A stretch of DNA of 45,760 nucleotides from DAIPKP01 sp964539095 (lineage in GTDB: Bacteria > Synergistota > Synergistia > Synergistales > Aminiphilaceae), in NCBI GenBank assembly GCA_964539095.1, contig CAZIFL010000024.1, positions 1-45,760 of the forward strand, read 5' to 3'. The position numbers were made by a program, and so were the translations under genes. This document shows, one piece after another, positions 1-8,271 of the stretch; position 1 is the stretch's first letter, and each line of letters opens with the position of its first letter. The notes under the pieces were generated by a model, which was not told where the DNA came from, did not search any database, and worked only from the letters and a program-made list of their open reading frames with translations.

Positions 1-126
1 CAATCTGGGAGGGACGCCGCTTGAGCCCTCATACACCAGATTTGACAATAACTCGGCAAGCATGACCGTAAAGAGATGAAGGTTCTGGAACTGAATTAGT
101 TTTTGTGAGGTCTCTAAAATGAGCAT
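1..126 (-). other. Unassigned left edge, possible gene start running off the window
   Basis: On the minus strand a frame is open from an ATG at 126 to the window edge (42 codons, no stop), reading MLILETSQKLIQ and later LAELLSNLVYEG. No ribosome binding site precedes the ATG and I recognise no family. On the plus strand all frames meet a stop within about 80 bases. This may be the 5' end of a gene lying to the left or simply intergenic sequence. Positions 127-228 hold nothing I can name. Confidence 0.15.
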
Positions 127-228
127 GGCAAACAGAATGCAAAAATAGAACGAAGAGCTTCTGGATGAGGGAAAGGTCTTCTCCCTTCTAGTGGGCTGTT
201 CCACGTTATAGTGTGCCCTTGGGTGAGA

Positions 229-420
229 GCCTCCGCTTATGTGTCCCCTCTGCTCCGAAAGTGGTCGAACCGTTCCCTTGTTTTGCTGCTCCGGCCCGTC
301 GCCGCAGTCGCGCCACGACGCAAAGCCGCGCTCGCCGACCACTATGGTTGTTACCGGGAACACACAAGCTCTGGCTCCTGGAGTTCACCCAAAGCCACAA
401 TATAAGCAGGAATGACGCAC
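229..420 (+). repeat. Dispersed repeat, copy A
   Basis: This block matches the right end of the window (45541-45760, opposite strand) over its whole length and, in its first 70 bases, the inverted block at 10840-10984. The shared core includes CTTTGCTGCTCCGG-like sequence followed by CCCGTCGCC, then GCTCGCCGACCACTATG, then ACACACAAGCTC, and ends near ATATAAGCAGGAATGA. Compared with copy C it lacks about 60 bases in the middle. Frames inside it are open in several phases, as expected for GC-rich repeat DNA, and I do not treat them as genes. It is best described as a noncoding dispersed or MITE-like element of unknown type. Confidence 0.75.
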
Positions 421-714
421 TAGTGATCTCCCTATCCCCTTCGAGGTGGCTCCCTACGAGGACCCGCGCTATCACCACCATGCCCCTCGGCTGCCAAGAA
501 GTTAGGTGATCAAGGAAAGCTGGAATACGTAGGGACACGAAAAGGCGGAGCGGTTTTACAAATGATGTGTTCTGAGATGTCTCGTGGGAGTTTCTGTCTA
601 TGGCATTCCTCCGTTGCGCAAAACTACCACGACGTATTGCCTGACAGCCCGCTAGCTTGAATGCTGCATTTGCTCTGTGAGGCTATCCATACGATCTAGC
701 GAGGAGCCTGAAAA
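421..714 (+). other. Noncoding stretch upstream of the reverse transcriptase
   Basis: About 290 bases without a credible gene. Positions 550-570 (GCGGTTTTACAAATGATGTG plus T) are identical to the terminal 21 bases of repeat copy B at 10964-10984 (opposite strand), so part of this stretch belongs to the repeat family. The remainder, 571-700, has no similarity elsewhere in the window. Reverse transcriptases of the Abi/UG group are sometimes encoded just downstream of a structured template RNA, so this is where such an RNA would be expected. No RNA is demonstrated by the sequence alone. Confidence 0.3.
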
Positions 715-771
715 ATGTTCGCTGGCGAATGGCGAGCAAGGTTGAGAATCATGAAAATTCAAGGAGGTTGA
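715..771 (+). CDS. Possible 18-codon upstream ORF coupled to the reverse transcriptase
   Basis: ATG at 715 has a good Shine-Dalgarno (GAGGAG at 701-706, 8 bases before it) and encodes MFAGEWRARLRIMKIQGG before TGA at 769-771. The ORF runs through the AAGGAGG (761-767) that serves the reverse transcriptase and stops 2 bases before the proposed reverse transcriptase ATG at 774. Ribosomes finishing here would be placed at the next start, so translational coupling is plausible. It is too short for homology reasoning, so its reality is uncertain. Confidence 0.35.
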   Translation: MFAGEWRARLRIMKIQGG

Positions 772-773
772 GA

Positions 774-2339
774 ATGCCTAGTCTCGCATATCCGGATTTA
801 CTGGATTCTGATTTTGTTTTTGAAGCATTGTTAGGGCATGGCATGTTTGCAGATAAATTGCCGTCATGTTTTTCATCAGAAGGCCTGCTTGAATTCGCAA
901 AAAAGGGGAAGCTTTCGAAAGATTGTGACGGCAGTCATGCCTATGTTGAATATCAGGCAACAAGGAACACTAATATCCCAAGACAACTCGCAATACCTCA
1001 CCCGAAGCCGTATTGGGAATTATGCTACTGTGTAAAGAGCAACTGGGAATTGATTAATAGGCACATAGGACAACCTGAAAAGTTTAATTTTTGCCATGTA
1101 AGAAGAATTAGGGATAAAAAACGTATTTTTGAAATGAGTTACACTGGTTCTGAGAGGTGGCAACAGGAAGAATTGTTATTGGATTATGCTTTGGGGTGTA
1201 AGTACGTTGTTTCTGCTGATATTTCAACTTTTTTCCCAAGTGTGTATGCGCACTCGATCCCATGGGCAGTAAAAGGAAAAGTTTGGGCTAAACAACATCG
1301 GTGTAATTCCTTTAATAAAAAAAAGAATAAGGGTGAGAATTGTAAAACTAATGACAAGCAACCATGTCCATGCGAAAAAGGTGATCTTTGGCCAAACGAT
1401 TTGGATACGATTTCTCGTTCAATTAAGGATGATGAAACCAACGGCCTTCTCATAGGTCCTCACACATCAAATATTATTTCTGAAATAATTCTTTCAAGAG
1501 TAGATCTTGCGCTACAAGAGAAAGGTTTTTTAAAGGTTATTCGCCATGTTGATGACTATCTTTTCTTTGCCAAAGATGAAAATGAGGCCAATGATTTCTT
1601 GAGGACCCTGGTGCTTGAATTAAAAGAATACGAGCTTATTTTAAATGCTAAAAAGACGAGAATCGTGCCATACCAAGATTTTACGGATTATGACTGGGTT
1701 GGTCGATTGAAACAATTTTCCTTTCCAGAACGCGAAGAGATTGGCTTTACATCTGTAAGCTTATACATTGATTATGCTCGTAGTTTGTCAATGGAAAACA
1801 ACGATTTTGCCCCGTTAAATTATGCAATTAAGGTCATTGCAAAAAAAAACTTATCGACTCGCGCGAGAAGACTTTATATCAAGAAAATTACTCAAATTGC
1901 GCTGAGCTGCCCGTATCTTCTACCTCTACTCGAAGAATATGTATTTTTTTTTGCAGATAATGATTATTTTCTTGAAAAATTTTTATCGCATCTTTTTGAA
2001 AGATCCATACAAAGAGGCTCTATGGACTCGCTTGCCTTTGTTTTTCATTATGCGATCAAGTATGGAGTTAAATTAGAAGATTTTGATTGTGGGCAAGTTG
2101 TACATTTTAATGACTGTGTCTCTATGTTGTTAGCTCATAAATATTTTTGTCATCAAAATATGACCGGTAAAATTGATATTTTCAGGAAAAAAGCAAATGA
2201 ACTGTTAGGCTTCTCCAAGAGGAATCAAGATAAATTTTGGTTGTTTTTGTACGAGGTTCTGGATGCCGATAAATTATCGGGTTTCCTGAGGGAACTCAAA
2301 GAGGAGAACGTGTGTTTTTTAAAAGCTCAAAATGTCTGA
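774..2339 (+). CDS. Reverse transcriptase, Abi/UG (defence) type
   Basis: A 521-residue RNA-directed DNA polymerase. The palm motifs are present: motif A VSADISTFFPS with Asp149, motif B TNGLLIGPHTS (about 222-232) and the catalytic box HVDDYLFF with Asp260/Asp261, where Tyr of YxDD is replaced by His. The phrase SVYAHSIPWA after motif A and the wording of motif B are typical of the Abi/UG group rather than group II introns. There is no maturase or HNH domain. Residues about 315-521 are helical and resemble the C-terminal helical region of Abi-type enzymes. A Lys/Cys-rich insertion (Cys177, 190, 198, 200) lies between motifs A and B. I chose ATG 774 because AAGGAGG stands 6 bases upstream; ATG 729 is in frame but has no such site. 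The gene is much more AT-rich than its neighbours, suggesting acquisition. A phage-defence role is inferred. Confidence 0.85.
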   Translation: MPSLAYPDLLDSDFVFEALLGHGMFADKLPSCFSSEGLLEFAKKGKLSKDCDGSHAYVEYQATRNTNIPRQLAIPHPKPYWELCYCVKSNWELINRHIGQPEKFNFCHVRRIRDKKRIFEMSYTGSERWQQEELLLDYALGCKYVVSADISTFFPSVYAHSIPWAVKGKVWAKQHRCNSFNKKKNKGENCKTNDKQPCPCEKGDLWPNDLDTISRSIKDDETNGLLIGPHTSNIISEIILSRVDLALQEKGFLKVIRHVDDYLFFAKDENEANDFLRTLVLELKEYELILNAKKTRIVPYQDFTDYDWVGRLKQFSFPEREEIGFTSVSLYIDYARSLSMENNDFAPLNYAIKVIAKKNLSTRARRLYIKKITQIALSCPYLLPLLEEYVFFFADNDYFLEKFLSHLFERSIQRGSMDSLAFVFHYAIKYGVKLEDFDCGQVVHFNDCVSMLLAHKYFCHQNMTGKIDIFRKKANELLGFSKRNQDKFWLFLYEVLDADKLSGFLRELKEENVCFLKAQNV

Positions 2340-2465
2340 TGTTTTTCTTAAGCGGATGCGCTACCTAAGGCAGTAGCTCTTAAGGTTGATCTTACTTGAC
2401 CTCACGCCTTGCGGCTTAAATGTATGGATGGTTGGGAGTACGTTCGAAGGAGGAATGAGGAAGAT

Positions 2466-2918
2466 ATGGGAAATGCGCGGTACGTACACACAAATATCGT
2501 GGCAAAGGATTGGCGGAGGCTTGCTCGATTTTACACGGACGTTTTCGGATGCAAACCGAAACTTCCGGAACGGGATCTGAAGGGTTCTTGGCTCGACGCA
2601 TTAACGAGCCTTGAGGGGGCACACATCCAGGGGATTCATCTTCTCTTACCGGGTACTTCGGAAGGAGGGGCGACTTTGGAGATATTCCAGTATTCTAATA
2701 GCATTAACGACCTCGGGAAGGAGATCAATATGGAGGGATTCGGCCATATCGCCTTTGCTGTAGAGGATGTGGAAAAGTGTCTTAAAGAGGTTCTGGATAA
2801 CGGGGGATCCACCGTGGGATATACCGTTAAGGGCGACATCCCTGGGGTGGGAGAACTTCATGTGGTTTACGCTAGGGATCCTGAGGGCAATATCGTGGAA
2901 ATACAAAAATGGGCCTAA
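2466..2918 (+). CDS. VOC (glyoxalase/dioxygenase) family protein
   Basis: A 150-residue vicinal-oxygen-chelate protein. The N-terminal half reads ARYVHTNIVAKDWRRLARFY, the typical betaalphabeta opening, and the C-terminal half has GFGHIAFAVEDVEKCLKEV followed by VVYARDPEGNIVEIQKW, the usual end with the metal-ligand Glu near the terminus. The family includes glyoxalase I, extradiol dioxygenases and antibiotic-binding proteins; the substrate cannot be told from sequence. The start at 2466 is preceded by AAGGAGG at 2447-2453 (12 bases). In-frame ATGs further upstream would add residues outside the fold. It is the first of a same-strand set with the hydrolase, a second VOC protein and a beta-lactamase. 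Confidence 0.8.
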   Translation: MGNARYVHTNIVAKDWRRLARFYTDVFGCKPKLPERDLKGSWLDALTSLEGAHIQGIHLLLPGTSEGGATLEIFQYSNSINDLGKEINMEGFGHIAFAVEDVEKCLKEVLDNGGSTVGYTVKGDIPGVGELHVVYARDPEGNIVEIQKWA

Positions 2919-2963
2919 GGAAAGTGCCCGGGAATATAATTTAAAATGGAAAGGTGATGTGTC

Positions 2964-3908
2964 ATGATACATTCAGAAAGAGTTGCTGCTTATAAGGTTC
3001 CCAAAGTGGAAGGAGCTACCTCTCGTGGAAAATATGGAAAAATCTTTTTTACATGCCTTGCTTTATTCTTCCTTTTTTCTGCGTCTCTGGAAGCTCTGGA
3101 GAACTGGCCCCAAGTAACCCCTTCCAAAGACGGAACCCCCATATCCTACGAGGTCTACGGCCAGGGGAGTGAAGGCGAACCGGTGCTCATCTTCGTGCAC
3201 GGCTGGAGCTGTGACAGCCGCTACTGGAGAGCCCAGATTTCCTCTTTTTCCCAAAAATACAGGATAGCCCTGGTGGATCTGGCGGGGCACGGTCACTCCG
3301 GCTTCGGGCGTTCGAACTACACCATGGGCTCCTTCGGAGAGGATGTTCAAGCGGTGGTGGAAGCCTTAGGAGCGGAAAAGGTTGTCCTCATCGGTCATTC
3401 CATGGGGGGGATCGTTATCGCCGAGGCCGCCCGGCTCATGCCGGAGAAGGTGCTGGGGCTTATCGGGGTCGATACCCTGGGGGATGTGGAGTATCCCCTC
3501 TCGGCAGAACAGAAAGAGGGTATGCTCGCCCCCTTTGGGGAAGACTTTCCCGGAGCCTGCCGGGAGTTCGTGAAGACCATGTTCTACCCCGATACGGACG
3601 CGGCTCTTCAGGAATGGGTGCTCCGGGATATGGCGGCGGCCCCTCCCGAAGTGGCCATGAGCGCCATGGAAAACATGTTCGACCTCTACGTTACAGGAGA
3701 GCTGGCCACCATGTTCGAAACAATTCCCCTTCCGGTCATAGTGGTTACTGGGGATCTCTGGCCCCCCAACGCTGAAGCTAACCGACGGCACATGCACTCC
3801 TTCGATGCCATCATCCTCGAAAAGGCGGATCACTTTCTCATGATGTATCGCCAGGAGGAGTTTAACCAGGCTTTGGAAGAGGCTATCCGCAAACTTTCGG
3901 AAAAATAA
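2964..3908 (+). CDS. Exported alpha/beta hydrolase
   Basis: A 314-residue alpha/beta-hydrolase fold protein. After a basic N-terminus, residues 26-43 form a hydrophobic segment (FFTCLALFFLFSASLEAL) that looks like a signal peptide or membrane anchor. The HGW at 79-81 supplies the oxyanion hole, GHSMGG places the nucleophile at Ser146, VTGDLWP gives the acid at Asp264 and ADHFLM gives His290. The family covers esterases, haloperoxidase-like enzymes and C-C hydrolases; the substrate is unknown. The ATG at 2964 follows AAAGGTG. It lies 45 bases after the VOC gene and probably shares its transcript. Confidence 0.85.
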   Translation: MIHSERVAAYKVPKVEGATSRGKYGKIFFTCLALFFLFSASLEALENWPQVTPSKDGTPISYEVYGQGSEGEPVLIFVHGWSCDSRYWRAQISSFSQKYRIALVDLAGHGHSGFGRSNYTMGSFGEDVQAVVEALGAEKVVLIGHSMGGIVIAEAARLMPEKVLGLIGVDTLGDVEYPLSAEQKEGMLAPFGEDFPGACREFVKTMFYPDTDAALQEWVLRDMAAAPPEVAMSAMENMFDLYVTGELATMFETIPLPVIVVTGDLWPPNAEANRRHMHSFDAIILEKADHFLMMYRQEEFNQALEEAIRKLSEK

Positions 3909-3982
3909 AAGGCGAATGCATCCTGCAGCTCAAGGAGAGCAACGCCATAGCATGCGAGGGTAAGGGCAAGAGGGTGTCGTAG

Positions 3983-4405
3983 ATGGAATTTAACCGGCTG
4001 ATTCCCGAGCTGAGCGTATCAAATTATGAAAAAAGCATAGATTTTTACGTGAATCTGCTGGGGTTTTCCGTGGCATATGCCCGGGAAGAGGAGCGTTTTG
4101 CTCTGATATCCCTCCAGGGGGCACAGTTGATGCTGGAGGAGCGCAACTACCATTGGGAAACCGGACCTCTTGAGCATCCCTACGGAAGGGGGATAAACTT
4201 TCAAATTGAGGTGGATCAGGCAGCTCCCCTGCTAGAAAAGCTCCGCCGTAGCGGATATCCCCTCTTCCGTGATGTTCGGGGAAACTGGTACTCTGTGAAG
4301 AACGTGCTCTGTGGGAGTCGGGAGTTTCTCGTGCAGGACCCCGATGGCTATCTCCTCCGGTTTGCAGAGGATTTGGGAGAGAAGGCTCCCTCCGAGATCT
4401 TCTGA
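3983..4405 (+). CDS. VOC family protein, bleomycin-resistance type
   Basis: A 140-residue VOC protein. It opens with LIPELSVSNYEKSIDFYVNL, has an internal GINFQIEVDQ strand and closes with EFLVQDPDGYLLRFAEDLGE, the pattern of bleomycin-binding or glyoxalase-like dimers. In that subgroup the protein usually sequesters a drug or acts on a small metabolite. The beta-lactamase next door makes a resistance role tempting, but nothing in the sequence fixes the ligand. The ATG at 3983 has a weak upstream GAGGGTG. The gene is distinct in sequence from the VOC gene at 2466. Confidence 0.82.
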   Translation: MEFNRLIPELSVSNYEKSIDFYVNLLGFSVAYAREEERFALISLQGAQLMLEERNYHWETGPLEHPYGRGINFQIEVDQAAPLLEKLRRSGYPLFRDVRGNWYSVKNVLCGSREFLVQDPDGYLLRFAEDLGEKAPSEIF

Positions 4406-4572
4406 AGAGGCTCCGAACAGCTTCAGGAGGATGTAATCAAACGGCATTTTCCACGTTCGTGCACTCCTGAGCCTCATAATATGTGGCCGATTATCCATGC
4501 TCCATGGAACAGCAAAGAAAGAGGCATAGGGGGCGGGAAGGTTCTCTGTGGCCGATCAATAAAGAGGTGTTC

Positions 4573-5376
4573 ATGATGAGATTAATCGCCATACTCTTGG
4601 CGTTGCTTTTTGCGGGATCCCCGGTTTCTTTCGCCGGCGAATCTCTTGAACGGTTGTTCTCTAACGAAGGAATTGCGGGAAGTATTACCATATATAACCC
4701 GGAAGCGGATGAGTGGATATACAGCGACCAGGCGGACGCTCTTGTAGGGTCGATTCCCGCATCCACCTTTAAAATACTCCATTCTCTCATCGCCTTGGAA
4801 GAAAAAGTCCTAACACCTTATGAAATTCTGAAATGGGACGGGGAGGACAAAACTTTTAAGGGGAAGGCCGTTTCCTCGTGGAATGCGGACACCAATCTTG
4901 AAGAGGCTTTTAGAAATTCTGTTATTTGGTTTTACGTGGAAATCTCCAAGCGTATTTCCAGAGAAGTTTATGGAAAATATCTGGTCGAAATAGGGTATGG
5001 AAACCTGGATTTGAGCGAGGAGGGGCCGGATTTCTGGAATTATGGCAGTATGGAGATTTCCCCGCAAAATCAGGTGGTGTTTCTGACAAAACTGTGCCAG
5101 ATGGAGCTTCCCTTCCAAAGGGAGAACGTGGATCTTGTAAAAAAATATATGAAAATATCTCAAGACGGTGATTATTGCCTTTACGGTAAGAGCGGTTGGG
5201 GATGCAAAAATGGCAAAGACATCGGATGGCTTGTGGGGTTCTTGGAAACTCGTAATGCCAAGTACATATATGCCACTCGCATAGTGGCCGATTCTGCTGC
5301 CTTGCCGGGAGAGTTTGGAAAATACAGATCCGAAATCACCCTTAAGGCATTTAGGGAGCTTGGCATCATCAACTGA
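4573..5376 (+). CDS. Class D (OXA-type) beta-lactamase
   Basis: A 267-residue exported serine beta-lactamase of the OXA class. A signal peptide (MMRLIAILLALLFAGSPVSF then AGE) precedes the mature domain. The catalytic STFK is at Ser64-Lys67, the SxV position reads SVI (116-118), the class D YGN motif is intact at 142-144, and the KTG box reads KSG at 206-208. Length and motif spacing are normal for the class, so it is probably active; the Val-to-Ile change in SxV is mild. Start 4573 follows AAAGAGGTG. In-frame sequence upstream (from 4483) would spoil the signal peptide. A truncated second copy lies at 6681-6931. Confidence 0.9.
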   Translation: MMRLIAILLALLFAGSPVSFAGESLERLFSNEGIAGSITIYNPEADEWIYSDQADALVGSIPASTFKILHSLIALEEKVLTPYEILKWDGEDKTFKGKAVSSWNADTNLEEAFRNSVIWFYVEISKRISREVYGKYLVEIGYGNLDLSEEGPDFWNYGSMEISPQNQVVFLTKLCQMELPFQRENVDLVKKYMKISQDGDYCLYGKSGWGCKNGKDIGWLVGFLETRNAKYIYATRIVADSAALPGEFGKYRSEITLKAFRELGIIN

Positions 5377-5669
5377 ACTGCGCCTCGAAAGAGCCCTTCT
5401 GTAAACTGTCGGCTTGAACTCGGGTTATCCTCACGGAATAGCGAAAAGCCTGACTCTTTGTGAAGGTCTGTGGACGGCTGAAGCAACAAAAATCCTCCTG
5501 CTTTCTGTAGCTACACAGAAAACAGGAGGAGGAGATTCTGATTGCGATCCGTGACCAACCACCCAAGCATCATCTCCGGCTGTCAGGCGGAGACAAGTAT
5601 CCCTGCTTGTTTCCACGGCGATCTGTAAACGGATTCAGCAGGTTGCCCTTTTACCTTTTGCGCGGGTGT
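5377..5669. other. Intergenic region with a strong hairpin between convergent genes
   Basis: Nearly 300 bases between the beta-lactamase and the minus-strand solute-binding gene. The main element is a long hairpin at 5493-5530: outer arms TCCTCCTG (5493-5500) and CAGGAGGA (5523-5530), inner arms TTTCTGT (5502-5508) and ACAGAAA (5515-5521). It could end transcription from either side, although no clear T run follows on either strand. The first 50 bases after the beta-lactamase stop are also found after the pseudogene copy at 6932-6966. I see no gene here. Confidence 0.6.
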
Positions 5670-6410
5670 TTACCGCCACCTATTCAGTATTTCCTGCAAT
5701 TTGCCATCCTCTTTCATTTTTTTAAGAGCGTCTTTAATTTTTTCAGCTGTAGCATCCGGGAAATGGAGGCCTGCAGCTATGTAAACACGGGTAAGCTCAC
5801 CCACCGCAAGGCCTTCCTGCAGATGGCTCGTATCTTCACCGATCTTGCGCCAGTTGTAGAAGGCAATGAAATCAGACTCTGCAATGGTATCAAGGCGCCC
5901 GTGCTGGAGCTTTTTTGCATTGTTTTCTGCATCAGAAGCTGCATCCAGCCGGTTAATACCCAGTGCCTCAAGCAGAGGGATTATCGCATGGCCCCGGACA
6001 ACACCCACGGATGTGGCCGCGGCCTCTTCGATTGAAAGCACCGGAGTTTCCCGGTTAAAGGAGTAGAACCGAAACTGAGTCTGTATAAGTTCGCCAACCC
6101 ACTTGAAGGTATCTTCCCGTTGCGAAGTGCGTGAAAAGGGGATAATGGCATTAAGCTCATCGCCGGGATTCTGTACCATCATCTGCGCCCTCAGCCAAGG
6201 CACATCCATAATAAATTCGAACTCGGGAGCTCCGTAAAGGGTGGCTTCCTGGAGAATTTCTACTGTCACACCCACAGGCTTTCCCTCCGTAACTCCGCAA
6301 AGGGGCATGGCATTAAGGCCGTACACCACAACCCTTTCGGCGAGAGCGCTGGTTATGAAGAAAGGCTGAACTAAAAAAAAGGCTGCAAGCACAATCCGTT
6401 TAATTTTCAC
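5670..6410 (-). CDS. Periplasmic solute-binding protein, SBP_bac_3 family
   Basis: A 246-residue protein with signal peptide (KIKRIVLAAFFLVQPFFITS then ALA) followed by a type 3 periplasmic-binding fold of the kind used by polar amino-acid ABC transporters. It has a GVTVEILQEA lobe 1 segment and a C-terminal KIKDALKKMKEDGKLQEILN helix typical of the family. The conserved Arg of amino-acid binders is not obvious, so the ligand may be atypical. The start is GTG at 6410 with GGAGGGG just upstream; the frame is open further upstream but that part does not look like a signal sequence. No permease or ATPase gene is adjacent, so it is an orphan binding protein. Confidence 0.8.
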   Translation of the reverse strand: MKIKRIVLAAFFLVQPFFITSALAERVVVYGLNAMPLCGVTEGKPVGVTVEILQEATLYGAPEFEFIMDVPWLRAQMMVQNPGDELNAIIPFSRTSQREDTFKWVGELIQTQFRFYSFNRETPVLSIEEAAATSVGVVRGHAIIPLLEALGINRLDAASDAENNAKKLQHGRLDTIAESDFIAFYNWRKIGEDTSHLQEGLAVGELTRVYIAAGLHFPDATAEKIKDALKKMKEDGKLQEILNRWR

Positions 6411-6680
6411 AGGTGATCCCCTCCATTCCGAATTGAAAACTAGTTGACATAGACTTTTGTTATGGGAATTTCGCCACGCTTCTCCGTAAATCTGATTTTT
6501 TCCCGAACCACAGACGATTCCGCCACTCGAACAATTGCCCCACCCAAGCTTTCCCACATGAGGCTCAAGCATAATTGGTCTATAAGTGTAGTGATTCCTC
6601 ATTCGTCTGTCAATAGTTTTTACGATGAGCGTGACGGTGCAGTGATAATATCACCCCCTAAATAGGGCAGAAAAGTGTGC

Positions 6681-6931
6681 AGTTTGTGAAATATATGAAA
6701 ATATCTCCAGGTGGTGATTGCTGCCTTTACGATAAGAGCGGTTGGGGATGCAAGAAGGAAAAAGATGTCGGATGGCTTACGGGGTTCTTGGAAACTTCTG
6801 ATGCCAGGTACGTATAAGCCACCCGCACAATGGCGGATTCTGCTGCCTTGCCGGGAAAATTAGGAAAATATGCCGCCATTGCCTTTCAGGCTCTCAGGGA
6901 GCTTGGCACAATCAACGGAACTGTGTCTTGA
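6681..6931 (+). pseudogene. Remnant of a second class D beta-lactamase (C-terminal third)
   Basis: This block aligns with 5136-5395 of the intact beta-lactamase. The shared peptides include KYMKIS, KSGWGCK, GFLET, DSAALPGK and the terminal LREL. It starts abruptly near the codon for Val189 of the intact gene and has no start. A TAA at 6815-6817 interrupts the frame, the residue before KSG is Asp instead of Gly, one codon is lost near the end, and the original stop is changed so that reading would continue to a TGA at 6929-6931. Similarity continues past the gene to about 6966. It is clearly non-functional and reflects a past duplication. Confidence 0.9.
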
Positions 6932-6959
6932 AAGATCCCCTCTGTAAGCTCTCTTCGGG

Positions 6960-8228
6960 TTATGTTCCCTTCTGGAGATCTTCTTCCTGCCTCTGCAGCA
7001 TCCCCCACACTATTCGGGCGGCATTTCCCATATGGCTGTAATCGCTGCTCTCCTCGGGACAGTGGCTTTTTCCCTCCCGGCTGGGGATAAAGAGCATTCC
7101 CGTTCTCCCGAGACGCCCCATGGAGAGAGCATCATGCCCCGCCCCGCTGGGAAGAGAGGTGGCCCGAACTCCCTGAGATGCCGCCTCGGCGAGCAGATCC
7201 TTCTGGAGTGAGGCATCCATCTCCAGAGGCATCACCCGGTGCCCGGGAAACAGCTCCACCTTCAGTCTGAATTTCGCCGCCCCCTCATAACAGCATGTCT
7301 CCAGCTCCTGGAGCATTTCCAGAAGTTCTTCCTTGTCCACACAACGAAGATCCACCGTAAAGGAGACCCGAGAGGCGATGACATTGGCTACGTTGGGTTC
7401 CAGTGTGATGTGCCCGATGGTGCCCACGGCGGAGCTGTGAACCCTTTCCACTCTCTTTTCAAGGAAATGCCCCACATGCACCAGCCCCCGAAGGGGATCT
7501 TTCCGGGTTGCCATGGGGGTGGTCCCCGCATGGTTCGCCTCGCCGTAAAAGGTGATGTTCGTCATGCTGGTGCCGGTGATGGAGGAGACAACCCCCAGGG
7601 GGATCCCCCTCTCGAAAAGTACCGGCCCCTGTTCGATATGCGGCTCCAGGAAAAAAGCCATATTCTTTGCATCTTTCGGAAAAGGCCCGTCCATGAAAGG
7701 CTCCAGGGAGGCGCAGAAATCCTTTGCCATATCTTCCCAGGAGGCTCCGGAATCCGTGGAAAGTTTGCGAAGATCTTCCAGGGTCATCTCGCCGCAGAAA
7801 AAACGGCTTCCCAGAAGTCCCCGTTTGAAAAGAACCCCCTCCTCCTCCACAAAGCCCAGCAGTTGTACCCCGTGGTGGAGCTTCGTGCCGCTCTCTCGTA
7901 GCAGCCGGAGCACCTCAAGGCCTATCACCACCCCGGCGATACCGTCCAGCTCCCCCCCGCTTTTCACGCTGTCCAGGTGAGAGCCCAGGCAAAAGAAGGG
8001 AAGCTCCGGCTCTGTCCCCTCTATTCGGGCGGCAAAGTTTCCCGCTTCATCAAGAAAACAGCGCGCTCCCAAAGCATGACACTCCCTCTGGAGATACAAA
8101 AGGGCCTCGGCGTGCTCCCGGGAGTAGGAGAGCCGGGTAATCCCCCCTCGGGGATCCCGAGCGGGGCGGTTGATCTCCTGAAGATCCTGCTCTATGCGGT
8201 GGGCGGAAAGGTTACTTTTCATGGGCAA
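6960..8228 (-). CDS. M20-family amidohydrolase, N-carbamoyl-L-amino-acid hydrolase/allantoate amidohydrolase type
   Basis: A 422-residue zinc-dependent amidase. Its signature GSHLDSVKSGGELDGIAG (82-99) gives metal ligands His84 and Asp95, followed by the catalytic EEEG (128-131) and PHIEQGPVL, which is diagnostic of the carbamoylase/allantoate hydrolase branch. Such enzymes remove carbamoyl groups from N-carbamoyl amino acids or ureido acids in hydantoin, purine or pyrimidine breakdown. AGGAGGA at 8236-8242 sits 7 bases from TTG 8228, so that start is likely; ATG 8222 is the alternative with a long spacing. The 3' end touches the beta-lactamase remnant. The exporter gene lies upstream on the same strand. 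Confidence 0.87.
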   Translation of the reverse strand: MPMKSNLSAHRIEQDLQEINRPARDPRGGITRLSYSREHAEALLYLQRECHALGARCFLDEAGNFAARIEGTEPELPFFCLGSHLDSVKSGGELDGIAGVVIGLEVLRLLRESGTKLHHGVQLLGFVEEEGVLFKRGLLGSRFFCGEMTLEDLRKLSTDSGASWEDMAKDFCASLEPFMDGPFPKDAKNMAFFLEPHIEQGPVLFERGIPLGVVSSITGTSMTNITFYGEANHAGTTPMATRKDPLRGLVHVGHFLEKRVERVHSSAVGTIGHITLEPNVANVIASRVSFTVDLRCVDKEELLEMLQELETCCYEGAAKFRLKVELFPGHRVMPLEMDASLQKDLLAEAASQGVRATSLPSGAGHDALSMGRLGRTGMLFIPSREGKSHCPEESSDYSHMGNAARIVWGMLQRQEEDLQKGT

Positions 8229-8271
8229 TGTATGGTCCTCCTGGGAAAAGATAGTATTCCATTATGGCAGA

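Noticed and set aside
206..538. Overlapping open frames of 64-110 codons on both strands inside repeat copy A
   Set aside because: They fall in a repeat, are not conserved in frame between copies A and C throughout, and have no ribosome sites.
774..2339. Group II intron or diversity-generating retroelement
   Set aside because: There is no maturase or endonuclease domain, no domain V-like hairpin seen downstream, and no template/variable repeat pair; motif B wording fits Abi/UG enzymes.
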